Positions 45,687 through 54,283 of a stretch of 64,000 bases of DNA are shown here, one piece after another. The notes under the pieces are model-generated. The model was not told where the DNA came from, did not search any database, and saw only the letters and a program-made list of their open reading frames with translations. The stretch's first letter is position 1. The number at the start of each line of letters is the position of its first letter. Source of the DNA: Epidermidibacterium keratini (lineage in GTDB: Bacteria > Actinomycetota > Actinomycetes > Mycobacteriales > Antricoccaceae); contig NZ_CP047156.1 of NCBI RefSeq assembly GCF_009834025.1, forward strand, positions 124,001-188,000. Direction: 5' to 3'. The translations under genes and the position numbers were made by a program.

Positions 45687-47098
45687 CCGCCGAGCTCACC
45701 TACGCCTCGGCCGGCGAGCTCGTCGCGATGATGGCGCGCAAGGAGGTCTCCGCGCGCGAGGTGCTTGCTGCCCACCTCGCGCGAGTCGACGAGGTCAACG
45801 GCGACGTCAACGCGATCGTCACGCTGGTGCCGGAGATCGCCGAGGCGATGGCACAGCGCGCCGACGACGCGATCGCCGAGGGGCACGTGCTCGGTCCGCT
45901 GCACGGAATTCCCATGGCACACAAGGACAACCACGTCACGGCGGGTATCCGTACGACGTTTGGGTCGCGCTCACGCGCCGACTTCGTCCCGGACGTCACC
46001 GACCTCACCGTCTCGCGGTTGCAGGAGGCCGGGTGCGTGACGATCGGCAAGACCAACATTCCGGAGTTCGTCGCGGGCGGTAACACGTTCAACGATGTCT
46101 TCGGGCCGACGCGTAATCCCTATGACCTCGCGGTGACCGCCGGCGGGTCGTCGGGCGGGGCCGCTGCCGCGCTGGCCACCGGCATGCAGCCGCTGGCCGA
46201 CGGCAACGACTTCGGTGGTTCGCTGCGATTGCCGGCCGGCTACTGCAACGTCATCGGCCTGCGCTCGAGCGCGGGCCGGGTCCCGGTGTGGCCCGCGGCT
46301 GACGGGCTGGTCGGGCTCAGCGTGCACGGCCCGATGGCCCGCACGGTCGACGACATCGCGCTGATGATGTCGGTGATCGCCGGCCCGTCTCGCCTTGCTC
46401 CTAACTCCCTCGATGCCCCCGGTTCGGTCTTCGCCGCCGCGCTGCCCGAGGACGGGCTTGCCGGCAAGAAGGTCGCGTTCTCGGTCGATCTCGGCGGCGC
46501 GATCCCGGTGGAGCCGGACATCGCCGAACTGGTTCGCGCCGCCGCCCGCTCGTGTGCCGACGCCGGCGCTGACGTGGTCGAGGACTGTGTCGACTTCTCC
46601 GGCGCCGCAGAGGCTTTTCGGGTGCTGCGCGCCTGGGCGTTCGAGGCTGGGATGGGCGCTCATCTAGACGAGCATCGCGACTCGGTACGCGCGAGCCTGT
46701 ACGACAACATGCTCGCCGGGCGCACTCTCACCGGACCGCAGATCGGCGCAGCGGCGCTGATGCGTACGACGATGTACCACCGGATGCGCGAGTTCCTGGA
46801 GCGCTACGACACGCTGCTGCTTCCGGTCGCCCCGCTCGCCGCGTTCCCCGTCGATCAGGAGTACCCGACCGAGGTCGCCGGCGTACCGCAGCCGGACTAC
46901 CTGGGCTGGATGGAGTCGGCGTACGACGTGACCTTGAGCGGTCATCCGGCGATCTCCATGCCAGCTGGCTTCACCCCGTCCGGTACGCCGGCCGGCGTCC
47001 AGTTTGTGGGCCGGCACCGCGACGAGCTGGGCCTGCTCGCTAGCGCCAAAGGCTTCGAGACCGTCACCGGCTACGCCGCGCGCCACCCGGCGCTCTAG
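45683..47098 (+). CDS. Amidase-signature hydrolase, candidate malonamidase or ureidomalonase
   Basis: 471 residues. The triad is complete: Lys in HGIPMAHKDNHVTAGI, cis-Ser and nucleophile in TAGGSSGGAAAALATG. It is the last gene of the fdrA operon and overlaps ylbE (ATGA). Two known amidase-signature activities fit this setting: malonamidase (malonamate to malonate and ammonia) and ureidomalonase (ureidomalonate to malonate and urea, from Rhodococcus barbiturate use). The first fits if the FdrA complex removes the carbamoyl group; the second would bypass it. Sequence alone cannot decide. Confidence 0.88.
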   Translation: MTAELTYASAGELVAMMARKEVSAREVLAAHLARVDEVNGDVNAIVTLVPEIAEAMAQRADDAIAEGHVLGPLHGIPMAHKDNHVTAGIRTTFGSRSRADFVPDVTDLTVSRLQEAGCVTIGKTNIPEFVAGGNTFNDVFGPTRNPYDLAVTAGGSSGGAAAALATGMQPLADGNDFGGSLRLPAGYCNVIGLRSSAGRVPVWPAADGLVGLSVHGPMARTVDDIALMMSVIAGPSRLAPNSLDAPGSVFAAALPEDGLAGKKVAFSVDLGGAIPVEPDIAELVRAAARSCADAGADVVEDCVDFSGAAEAFRVLRAWAFEAGMGAHLDEHRDSVRASLYDNMLAGRTLTGPQIGAAALMRTTMYHRMREFLERYDTLLLPVAPLAAFPVDQEYPTEVAGVPQPDYLGWMESAYDVTLSGHPAISMPAGFTPSGTPAGVQFVGRHRDELGLLASAKGFETVTGYAARHPAL

Positions 47099-47138
47099 CG
47101 CCACGACTGCACAGGTGGGGCACCTAAACGTCCGGTGA

Positions 47139-47144
47139 TACACT
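47139..47144 (+). promoter_or_regulatory. Candidate -10 box of the toxin-antitoxin pair
   Basis: TACACT ends 7 nt before the antitoxin ATG at 47152, with no Shine-Dalgarno between. A leaderless transcript is likely. No clear -35 box is seen. Confidence 0.5.
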
Positions 47145-47151
47145 TGGCGGT

Positions 47152-47415
47152 ATGCCGACGACGAAGCGCCGCCACCAAGTGACCGAGACCCCGGAAGTCG
47201 CGCATGCCCTCAAGATTGCCGAGCGCCGCTGGCCCGGCCGCTCTCAAAGCGCACTGCTCGCGTCCCTAGCAACCCTTGGCGCCGAGACCCTCAAAGCGCA
47301 GGAGGCTGACCGCGCCCAAGTGCGGCGCGAAGCCCTGCGCAAGGTCCGCGGACGCTTCGACGAGGCGTTCCCTGAGGACTATCTCGCCGACCTGCGGCGG
47401 GATTGGGCGCAGTGA
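47152..47415 (+). CDS. Antitoxin of a type II toxin-antitoxin pair
   Basis: 87 residues: a basic N-terminus (MPTTKRRHQVTETPEVAHAL), a helix-rich middle (GRSQSALLASLATLGAETL) and an acidic tail (RGRFDEAFPEDYLADLRRDW). No named antitoxin family is recognised with certainty. Its stop overlaps the PIN-domain gene (GTGA), the usual antitoxin-toxin layout. It lies between the two converging halves of the pyrimidine cluster. Confidence 0.7.
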   Translation: MPTTKRRHQVTETPEVAHALKIAERRWPGRSQSALLASLATLGAETLKAQEADRAQVRREALRKVRGRFDEAFPEDYLADLRRDWAQ

Positions 47416-47792
47416 TCGCGCTCGATGCCAGCGTGCTCATCGCCGTACTGCGTAGCGCCGATCCCCATCACGACGCCGCACTCGGCGTGTTCGAACGCGA
47501 CGACGAGTTCGTCGCTCATACGCTCACGCTGGCTGAGGTTCTGACTGGCGCTGTACGCACCGGCCAAGATCAAGAGCTCGTCGATCTATTTACCCGCCTC
47601 GGCATCCAAGAACTGGGCCGGCTGGAGAACGAAGCGCTTCGACTCGCCAGGCTGCGAGCCGAGACCCCCCTAAAGCTGCCCGACTGCTGTGTCCTCCTTG
47701 CGGCGGAATCTCAGCTCGCCGCCCTCGCGACGTTCGATGCCAGACTCGCCGCGACTGCTGCTGGTCGCGGCGTGTCGGTAATTGGCGGGTAG
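47412..47792 (+). CDS. PIN-domain ribonuclease toxin
   Basis: 126 residues, VapC-like. Acidic PIN residues: IALDASVLIAVLRS (first Asp), LTLAEVLTGAVR (Glu), LPDCCVLLAAE (Asp) and ATFDARLAATAAG (Asp). The GTG at 47412 is preferred for its 4-nt overlap with the antitoxin stop; a TTG 9 nt upstream is the alternative. It ends 7 nt from the stop of the converging CoxG-like gene. Confidence 0.82.
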   Translation: MIALDASVLIAVLRSADPHHDAALGVFERDDEFVAHTLTLAEVLTGAVRTGQDQELVDLFTRLGIQELGRLENEALRLARLRAETPLKLPDCCVLLAAESQLAALATFDARLAATAAGRGVSVIGG

Positions 47793-47799
47793 CTGGCGT

Positions 47800-48489
47800 T
47801 TAGCGGCGACGCGAGACGCGTGAGCCGATCACGACGCCGACCGCCATCGTGAGCGCGCCGCAGACGGCACCAAGCGCAAACGAACCGGCTCCCCCGGCGG
47901 CGGCACCGGCGAGTCCCGACGCGCCTGCCGAAAGGCCTGCACTGCCGAGCGCTCCGCCCTGGCCCGCCGCTGCCGCGGCTGGAGCCTCGGCAGCGCCGAC
48001 CTCGGCGGGAGCGCCGTCGTCGCTGGCAGCCTTCGCACCGACCTGCTTCTTGCCGGTCAACACCGCATCGATCTGGTTGAAGAACGCGCCAGCGGTCTTC
48101 TTGGCCACCGAGCTCAGCACCCGCTGGCCGACGCCGCCGACCATCCCACCGACGACCGCGTCGGCGTCGTAGCTCACCTCGGTGGTGCCGTCGCCGAGAT
48201 CCTTCAGCTGAACGTCAACGGTCGTGTCGATGGTGCCTGCCGATCCGGCGCCGGCGGCCTTGAGCACGAGCGAGTCAGGCGCCTTCTGGTCCTCGAGCTT
48301 GATCTCGCCCTGGTAGGTGCCCTTGATGGAGGCGATGCCCATGGAGACCACGCCCTGGTAGTGGGCTGGAGCGACCTCGGTCAGTTTCTCGCAGCCGGGG
48401 ATCACCTCGGCGAGCACGGCAGGATCGTTGATCGCCTCCCACACCTTGTCCGGGGTGGCGTTCAGTACGGCGGATCCGGCGACCTTCAT
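47800..48489 (-). CDS. CoxG-like SRPBCC protein with C-terminal membrane anchor
   Basis: 229 residues. The SRPBCC/CoxG domain (AGSAVLNATPDKVWEAINDP, VIPGCEKLTEV, YQGVVSMGIASIKGTYQGEI) covers residues 1-150. An Ala/Gly/Pro-rich linker and one membrane helix (GSFALGAVCGALTMAVGVVI) end in RVSRRR. CoxG-type proteins tether molybdenum hydroxylases to the membrane, and mycobacterial CoxG has been reported to handle menaquinone. Here it is the last gene of the hydroxylase operon, overlapping the large-subunit stop (ATGA). It suggests the dehydrogenase passes electrons to quinone. Confidence 0.87.
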   Translation of the reverse strand: MKVAGSAVLNATPDKVWEAINDPAVLAEVIPGCEKLTEVAPAHYQGVVSMGIASIKGTYQGEIKLEDQKAPDSLVLKAAGAGSAGTIDTTVDVQLKDLGDGTTEVSYDADAVVGGMVGGVGQRVLSSVAKKTAGAFFNQIDAVLTGKKQVGAKAASDDGAPAEVGAAEAPAAAAAGQGGALGSAGLSAGASGLAGAAAGGAGSFALGAVCGALTMAVGVVIGSRVSRRR

Positions 48490-50948
48490 GGGCGTCCTTT
48501 CGGGTTCGCGGCGCGCGCCGCGCCGACCTTCGTGTCTTCGATATCGCCGGCCGCATGCGCAGCGGTCAGCGCAAACAGCCGTGACGGGTTCAGTGGCATC
48601 TCGGTGATCTTGAAGCCGAGCGCATCCTCGACGGCCGAGGCGATGACGGCCGCGACCGGGATAACGCCTGCCTCACCGGCGCCCTTGATTCCAAGGGGGT
48701 TCAGCGGCGACGGCGTGATCTGGTGCTCCAGACTCAGCTCGCCGAGGGACTCCATGGGGATCTCGGTGACATACGGCAGCAGGAAGTCCATGAACGAAGC
48801 GTTCTGCAGCTGGCCGTAGTCGTCGTACTCCATCTTCTCGTAGAGCGCGCCGCCGATCCCCTGCGCGAGCCCGCCTTGCACCTGGCCCTCGACGATCATC
48901 GGGTTGATCAGCTCGCCGCAGTCGTGGTTGACGGCGTACTTGACGATCTTGATGTCAAACGTCTGCTTGTCGATCTCGACGATCGCGGCGTGCATGCCGG
49001 AGGCAAACGTCGAGCGCGGCGGCGAGTAGTAGTCGGTGCCCTCAATGCCGGGCTCGGAGTCGTCAGGAACCGGCGGCTTATTGGGATCTCCGGGCTTCGC
49101 GAACTGGGTCGCCTCCTTGGCGGCCTCGTCGAAGGCATAGCGCAACGGGTTGGACAGTACGGCGGCGTTCGACAGCGACATTCCCGAGCCCGGGTCGCCC
49201 TTGACCTGCACCATGCCGTCGACGATCTCCAGGTCGTCGGCCTCAACCTCCAGCAAGTCCGAGACGACGCGCAAGGCTTTCGCCTTAGCGGCACGAGCCG
49301 CGAGTGCGACGGCTGACCCGCTCATGACAGCCGCCCGCGAGGCAAAAGTGCCTACCGCATAGCCAAAGCGGCGCGTGTCGCCGGCGGTGACCTTCACCCT
49401 CTCGATGGGTACGCCGAGCTCGTCAGCGGCGATCTGGGCAAACGCAGTTTGGTGACCCTGACCCTGTGACGTGAGCCCGATCGCGACTTCGACCGTGCCG
49501 TCGGTGAGGACGTTGACGTGTGCGCCTTCGTAGGGGCCCGGGCCGGTTCCCTCGACATAGCAGGCAAGTCCGGCACCCAGCCACTTGCCGCGGGCCTCGG
49601 CATCGGCACGCAGCTCGTCGATCTGATCCCACCCGATCTGCTCGCGCAGCGACTCAAGCTGAGCCGGATACGAGCCCGAGTCGTAGATCAGCGGGCGGCC
49701 ATCCTGGAAAGTAAGCCCGTGATCGTAGGGAAACTCATCGGGCTGGATGAAGTTGGCAGCGCGCACGTCGACACGGTCCTTGCCGAGATAGTCGGCGATG
49801 GCATCCAGCGTGCGTTCCATTGCGAAGACACCCTGCGGCCGTCCGGCGCCGCGGTACGGCGTGACGATGACCGTGTTGGTGTAGATCGAGTAGAACTCGA
49901 CGCGGTAGGCGCCGGGCTTGTACGGCCCAAGCAGCTGCGTCGAGGTGACGATCGGGCAAATCACGCCGTACGGCGTGTAGGCGCCGTTGTCGTGCCAGAA
50001 GACGACATCCAGTGCGGTTATCCGCCCGTCGTCGTCAAAGCCGACCTTGATCTCGTGCTGCTGCTCGCGCTCATGCGAGGAAGCGATGAAGTGCTCGCGC
50101 CGGTCCTCGGTCCACTTCACCGGATGGTTCAGCATGATCGCCGCCATAGGGACGGTGATCTCCTCCGGCCACGGATGCACAATCTTGACACCGAAACCGC
50201 CGCCGACATCGGGCGCGATGACCTCGACCTTGGTCAGCGGCAAACGCAGCTTGGCAGCGATCGCCGCCCGCACCGAGGTCGAGGTCTGGGTCGATGAGTA
50301 GACCCGTAGGCTCGCGTCGTCGCTGTCCCAACGTGCGTAAACTCCCTTACCCTCCAGGGGAATCGACGCCGAACGCTCGATGGTGAGGTCGAGCTCCAGC
50401 GTGTGCGAGGCCGCGTCAAACCCCGCCTGCAGGTCGCCGGTCTCCTGCACCAGCCGCGCGGCAACGTTATCCGGGACGTCCTCGTGCACCGCCGCGGCAG
50501 CATCCCGCGAGGCGGTGACGCCGACGACCGGGGTGAGGAAGTCGTAGTCCACGACGATGCGGTTTGCGGCGTCCTCGGCGATGTAGCGGTCAGTCGCGAC
50601 GACCATGACGATCGCCTCGCCGACGTGGTTGACCTCGTCTTTAGCCAGCGGGTAGCCAGTGCGCGGGGCATGCAGCGACGGGTGCGGGATCAGCACAGGC
50701 AGCGGCTCGGCGGCCGGTCCTTCGAGATCTTCCCAGGTATAGATGGCAATCACGCCCTCGACCTCGAGCGCGTCGTCGATGTCGATACCGGTGATCTTGG
50801 CATGGGCGTGTGGTGAGCGGACGTACGCCGCCTCGTAGGGCCGCACCGCGTCACGTGCGCCGATATCGTCGACGTACCGGCCGTTGCCGGTGGTGAGTCG
50901 CAGATCCTCGCTGCGCTTGATCGGGCTGCCGAAGTAGCGCTGCGCCAT
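48486..50948 (-). CDS. Molybdenum hydroxylase large subunit (xanthine dehydrogenase family)
   Basis: 820 residues, Mo-pterin catalytic subunit. N-terminal RYFGSPIKRSEDLRLTTGNG, Moco contacts APDVGGGFGVKI and SQGQGHQTAFAQ, and the essential base Glu759 in IKGAGEAGVIPV. The active-site loop reads TPYRGAGRP (Tyr365-Arg366), not the AYxCSFR of true CO dehydrogenase, so the Mo-Cu cysteine is missing. Neighbouring barbiturase and uracil-type permease suggest it hydroxylates uracil/thymine to (methyl)barbiturate (inference). It starts directly after the Fe-S gene stop. Confidence 0.9.
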   Translation of the reverse strand: MAQRYFGSPIKRSEDLRLTTGNGRYVDDIGARDAVRPYEAAYVRSPHAHAKITGIDIDDALEVEGVIAIYTWEDLEGPAAEPLPVLIPHPSLHAPRTGYPLAKDEVNHVGEAIVMVVATDRYIAEDAANRIVVDYDFLTPVVGVTASRDAAAAVHEDVPDNVAARLVQETGDLQAGFDAASHTLELDLTIERSASIPLEGKGVYARWDSDDASLRVYSSTQTSTSVRAAIAAKLRLPLTKVEVIAPDVGGGFGVKIVHPWPEEITVPMAAIMLNHPVKWTEDRREHFIASSHEREQQHEIKVGFDDDGRITALDVVFWHDNGAYTPYGVICPIVTSTQLLGPYKPGAYRVEFYSIYTNTVIVTPYRGAGRPQGVFAMERTLDAIADYLGKDRVDVRAANFIQPDEFPYDHGLTFQDGRPLIYDSGSYPAQLESLREQIGWDQIDELRADAEARGKWLGAGLACYVEGTGPGPYEGAHVNVLTDGTVEVAIGLTSQGQGHQTAFAQIAADELGVPIERVKVTAGDTRRFGYAVGTFASRAAVMSGSAVALAARAAKAKALRVVSDLLEVEADDLEIVDGMVQVKGDPGSGMSLSNAAVLSNPLRYAFDEAAKEATQFAKPGDPNKPPVPDDSEPGIEGTDYYSPPRSTFASGMHAAIVEIDKQTFDIKIVKYAVNHDCGELINPMIVEGQVQGGLAQGIGGALYEKMEYDDYGQLQNASFMDFLLPYVTEIPMESLGELSLEHQITPSPLNPLGIKGAGEAGVIPVAAVIASAVEDALGFKITEMPLNPSRLFALTAAHAAGDIEDTKVGAARAANPKGRP

Positions 50949-51509
50949 CTACTTCGCCTCCCTCTGCACTGGGACCGAGACCTGCTCGCGGGAGATCTCT
51001 GCGGCGCGAAGCACCGCCTTGACGATGTTCTGGTAGCCGGTGCACCGGCACAGGTTGCCCGAGATCATCTCGATCGCCTCCTCCGTCGTTGGGTCCGGGT
51101 TTTCTCGCAGACCAGCGGTGATCGTGGTGAGAAAGCCCGGCGTACAGAAGCCGCACTGCAGTGCGTGGGTGTCGCGGAATGCCTGCTGCACAGGAGAAAG
51201 CGACTCAGGTCGTCCCTCGTCGTCGAGCTGGCCTAGGCCTTCGACCGTCGTGACGTCGTGACCGTTCGCCGACACCGCAAACACCAGGCACGAGCGCACC
51301 GGCGTACCGTCCAGCAGCACCGTGCACGCGCCGCAGACCCCGTGCTCGCATCCGACGTGGGTGCCGGTCAGACCGAGGTCCTGGCGTAGGAAGTCGCTGA
51401 GGGTCCGCCGTCCAGGCACGTCGGCCTCGACCCGACTGTCGTTGACGGTCAAGGCAATGTCGTAGCGCGGCTCGCTCGTTGCCAGCTCGCCAGGTGCTCG
51501 CTCGCTCAT
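50949..51509 (-). CDS. Molybdenum hydroxylase [2Fe-2S] small subunit
   Basis: 186 residues. First cluster: CEHGVCGACTVLLDG plus the Cys of VRSCLVF. Second cluster: ALQCGFCTPGF and GNLCRCTGYQN. All eight Cys ligands are present. It carries electrons from molybdopterin to FAD. The ATG overlaps the FAD-subunit stop (ATGA). A 22-residue N-terminal extension precedes the ferredoxin fold. Confidence 0.95.
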   Translation of the reverse strand: MSERAPGELATSEPRYDIALTVNDSRVEADVPGRRTLSDFLRQDLGLTGTHVGCEHGVCGACTVLLDGTPVRSCLVFAVSANGHDVTTVEGLGQLDDEGRPESLSPVQQAFRDTHALQCGFCTPGFLTTITAGLRENPDPTTEEAIEMISGNLCRCTGYQNIVKAVLRAAEISREQVSVPVQREAK

Positions 51510-52360
51510 GCTGCTCGCTCCTTCGCGTGTTTGATCGCCTCGCCGATCGCCTGCACGGCAAGGACTCCGGCGAGATGGGTGCGATATTCGGCCGATGCGT
51601 GGATATCGCCCACCGGGTCGATGGACTCGCGTGCAACCTGAGCGGCGGCCTCGGCACCCTCGTTCCATGCATCGGTCAGGTCGATGACGATCGGTGTCTC
51701 GGTCACCGAGATGAACGAGACTTTCGCCGAGGTCACTCGGCTTTCATCGACCTCAACGATTGCGCCGACCCCACACATCGCGTAGTCGCCGTGCCGACGC
51801 GACAGCTCGACGTACGCCGAGCCACTCTTGGCAGTCATAGCTGGGAAAAACGCCTCCACGGCAAGCTCGCCCGGTTGCAGACACGACTCCAGCGCTCCGA
51901 CAAAGAAGTCGTCCCAGCCGACTGTGCGTGAGCCCTGTGCCGACTGCACCACGACATGACCGCCGGTGAGAGCGAGCACCGAGGTCATCTCACCCGACGG
52001 GTCGGCGTGCGCGATCGAGCCGACGGTCGTGCCTCGGTTTCGGATCGTGGCGTGCGCGACGTTGCGAAGTCCCTGCCCGACGATCGGCACGAGCCGCTGC
52101 GTGTCGGCGTGGCGCTCCAGTTCTGCATGCCGGGTGAGCGCGCCAACCCGCACGCCGTCCTCGCCGGAGCGGATGTAGGACAACTCGCGTACGGCGTTCA
52201 GGTCGACGAGAGCCTTCGGCTCGGCAAGGCGCATGGCGAGCATCGGGATGAGCGACTGTCCACCGGCGAGAACCTTTCCGTCGGATCCTGCCTTCGCCAG
52301 GCAGTCCACCGCCTCAGCCGTCGTGGTCGGGCCGTACCAGTCGAACGGCGCCGGCTTCAT
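51506..52360 (-). CDS. Molybdenum hydroxylase FAD-binding subunit
   Basis: 284 residues, CoxM/XdhB-like. FAD contacts: VLAGGQSLIPMLAMRL near residue 30 and IRNRGTTVGSIAHADPSGEM near residue 107. The C-terminal CO_deh_flav_C-type domain is present. First gene of the FAD-FeS-Mo-CoxG block, with AGGAG 5-10 nt before the ATG. The permease gene lies 110 nt upstream on the same strand, so they may be co-transcribed. Confidence 0.93.
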   Translation of the reverse strand: MKPAPFDWYGPTTTAEAVDCLAKAGSDGKVLAGGQSLIPMLAMRLAEPKALVDLNAVRELSYIRSGEDGVRVGALTRHAELERHADTQRLVPIVGQGLRNVAHATIRNRGTTVGSIAHADPSGEMTSVLALTGGHVVVQSAQGSRTVGWDDFFVGALESCLQPGELAVEAFFPAMTAKSGSAYVELSRRHGDYAMCGVGAIVEVDESRVTSAKVSFISVTETPIVIDLTDAWNEGAEAAAQVARESIDPVGDIHASAEYRTHLAGVLAVQAIGEAIKHAKERAA

Positions 52361-52470
52361 CGCACTCCTCCTTCGTCACCCCTACAGGGTCCGCACTGTC
52401 TCCATCATGCGGTCAGGTCCGGCACGTGTGCGCCGGACCCGACCTTGTGCTCACTGGCGTAGCGAACGGG

Positions 52471-54039
52471 CTACCGCGCCGGCCGATCGCCAGGCGGTGG
52501 GGCCTGCGGGGGCACCTCACCGTGCGAGGTGTGTGCACCGGGACCCTGAGAACGGCTCTCCCACGGCGAGTGCACCCGTCCATCGGCGCCGCGTACCTCA
52601 CCGACCGACATGCTCGTGCCGTCAACGATCTCGCTGTCCTGGCCGCGGGCCAGGTCCTCCTTCAGCTCGCGCGGAGCGATCGCCCGTCCCAGGTGATACA
52701 GCACGATCACCGCAATGGTGCCCAGCGCGATACCGGAGATGGTGAAGTCCTTGCTGAAGGTGAGCTTGACGTCACCGATGCCGATGATCAGGCCGGCCGC
52801 CATCGGCACGAGGTTGATCGGGTTGCCGAAGTCGACCCGGTTCTCCACCCAGATCTTGGCGCCCAGTAGACCGATCATGCCGTAGAGCACGACGGTGATG
52901 CCGCCAAGGACGCCCTGCGGGATGGCCGCAATCAGCGCGCCGAACTTCGGTGAGAAGCCCAGCAGGATCGCCACAATCGCTGCGACCCAGTACGCCGCAG
53001 TCGAGTAGACGCGGGTGGCCGCCATGACACCGATGTTCTCGGCGTACGTCGTGGTCGGCGGGCCACCGAAGGCCGAGGAGACCGCCGTACCGACACCGTC
53101 ACCGATGAACGCGCTGCCCATGCTCTTGTCGAGGTCATCACCAGTCATCTCGGCGACCGCCTTGACGTGGCCGGCGTTCTCGGCGATCAGGGCGATGACA
53201 CCGGGGATGACGACGAGGATGGCCGCCATCGAGAAGATCGGCAGGTGTGGTCCGGCCAGCGGCCCGGTCGCGCCCTCGATCGTCTGCGGGAGGCCGATCC
53301 AGTCAGCCGAACCGAGCTGGTCGAGGTTGAACCGCGGGTACTGTCCTGGGATCGTCGCGCCGGTAGCGTCGGTCTGCTCGGCGACACCCACCTTCATCAG
53401 GTCAAGCAGCCACGATACGAGCGTGCCCACGATGAGGCTGATCAGAATCGCAATGCGCGCGGCGAACCCGCGCAGCGCGAGCGCCGCGACCACGGCGACG
53501 ATCATCGTGATGAGAGCGACCCACTGATCCTTCGGCCAGTAGACACCGGCCACGACCGGCGCCAGGTTGAAGCCGATCAGCATCACGACCGCGCCTGTCA
53601 CGGCCGGGGGCAGCACCCGCGAGACGACAGCGCCACCAAGGAAGTGCACGATGACGCCGACGACGATCAGCAGCAGTCCGGCGATCAGGATCGCACCGGT
53701 CAGCGTCGCGGCGTAGTCCTCGCCGCTGCTCGCGGTTTGGGCGGCAATCACCGCGACCGCACCCATGAACGACGCCGAGGTGCCGAGGTACGACGGGATC
53801 CGTCCGCGGACGATCAGCAGGAACAGGATCGTCGCAACGCCGGACATCATGATTCCGAACTGCGGGTTCAGGCCCATCAGCAGCGGGAACACGAATGTCG
53901 CGCCGAACATCGCGAAGACGTGCTGGATGCCAAAGCCGATCGTGCGGCCCCAGCTCAGCCGCTCGTTGGGCTTGACTACCTCACCAAGCGGGACGTTTTT
54001 GCCGTCCCCCTTTTGCTTCCACCCAATTCCTAGCGCCAT
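52471..54039 (-). CDS. NCS2 nucleobase permease, uracil (UraA/RutG) type
   Basis: 522 residues, about 14 membrane helices. Substrate-site motifs: ALIAENAGHVKAVAEMTG (first Glu) and GGPPTTTYAENIGVMAATRV (second Glu). The TTYxENIGV form belongs to the uracil branch rather than the xanthine branch, whose signature is different. It probably imports uracil or another pyrimidine with H+. GGAGG lies 4-5 nt before ATG 54039. A charged ~75-residue C-terminal tail is cytoplasmic. Confidence 0.9.
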   Translation of the reverse strand: MALGIGWKQKGDGKNVPLGEVVKPNERLSWGRTIGFGIQHVFAMFGATFVFPLLMGLNPQFGIMMSGVATILFLLIVRGRIPSYLGTSASFMGAVAVIAAQTASSGEDYAATLTGAILIAGLLLIVVGVIVHFLGGAVVSRVLPPAVTGAVVMLIGFNLAPVVAGVYWPKDQWVALITMIVAVVAALALRGFAARIAILISLIVGTLVSWLLDLMKVGVAEQTDATGATIPGQYPRFNLDQLGSADWIGLPQTIEGATGPLAGPHLPIFSMAAILVVIPGVIALIAENAGHVKAVAEMTGDDLDKSMGSAFIGDGVGTAVSSAFGGPPTTTYAENIGVMAATRVYSTAAYWVAAIVAILLGFSPKFGALIAAIPQGVLGGITVVLYGMIGLLGAKIWVENRVDFGNPINLVPMAAGLIIGIGDVKLTFSKDFTISGIALGTIAVIVLYHLGRAIAPRELKEDLARGQDSEIVDGTSMSVGEVRGADGRVHSPWESRSQGPGAHTSHGEVPPQAPPPGDRPAR

Positions 54040-54056
54040 GCCGCCTCCATTGCCGG

Positions 54057-54074
54057 TGCGCGCTACCGCGCGCA
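54057..54074 (-). promoter_or_regulatory. Hairpin in the permease 5' leader
   Basis: TGCGCGC and GCGCGCA flank the loop TACC, 18 nt before the permease start and just before its GGAGG. It could affect translation or be a protein site. Confidence 0.4.
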
Positions 54075-54246
54075 AACCTGTCCCATCCCCACCGAGGTGT
54101 GTGGTCGGTAACACTATTCGCCCGAGTCAGTGCTACAGACTGGCCATCATCGCCAAGGATTCCGCCAGGTCATTGGTAAGACCCGCCTAATGACATCGGA
54201 ACGAAACCTAACCGATACCTCACCGCCGCGGGTGCGGAGAGGTGAC

Positions 54247-54276
54247 GGTGCCGGGGTCCCCCACGACCCCGGCACC
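54247..54276 (-). terminator. Hairpin after the barbiturase gene
   Basis: GGTGCCGGGGTC (54247-54258) pairs perfectly with GACCCCGGCACC (54265-54276), 7 nt past the barbiturase stop. No T-run follows; such U-poor hairpins often act as terminators in actinobacteria. It may partly separate carbamate kinase-barbiturase from the permease. Confidence 0.7.
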
Positions 54277-54283
54277 GAGCTGC

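Noticed and set aside
47800-52360. Annotation as aerobic CO dehydrogenase (coxMSLG)
   Set aside because: The large subunit has TPYRGAGRP instead of the AYxCSFR loop, so the Mo-Cu site cannot form.
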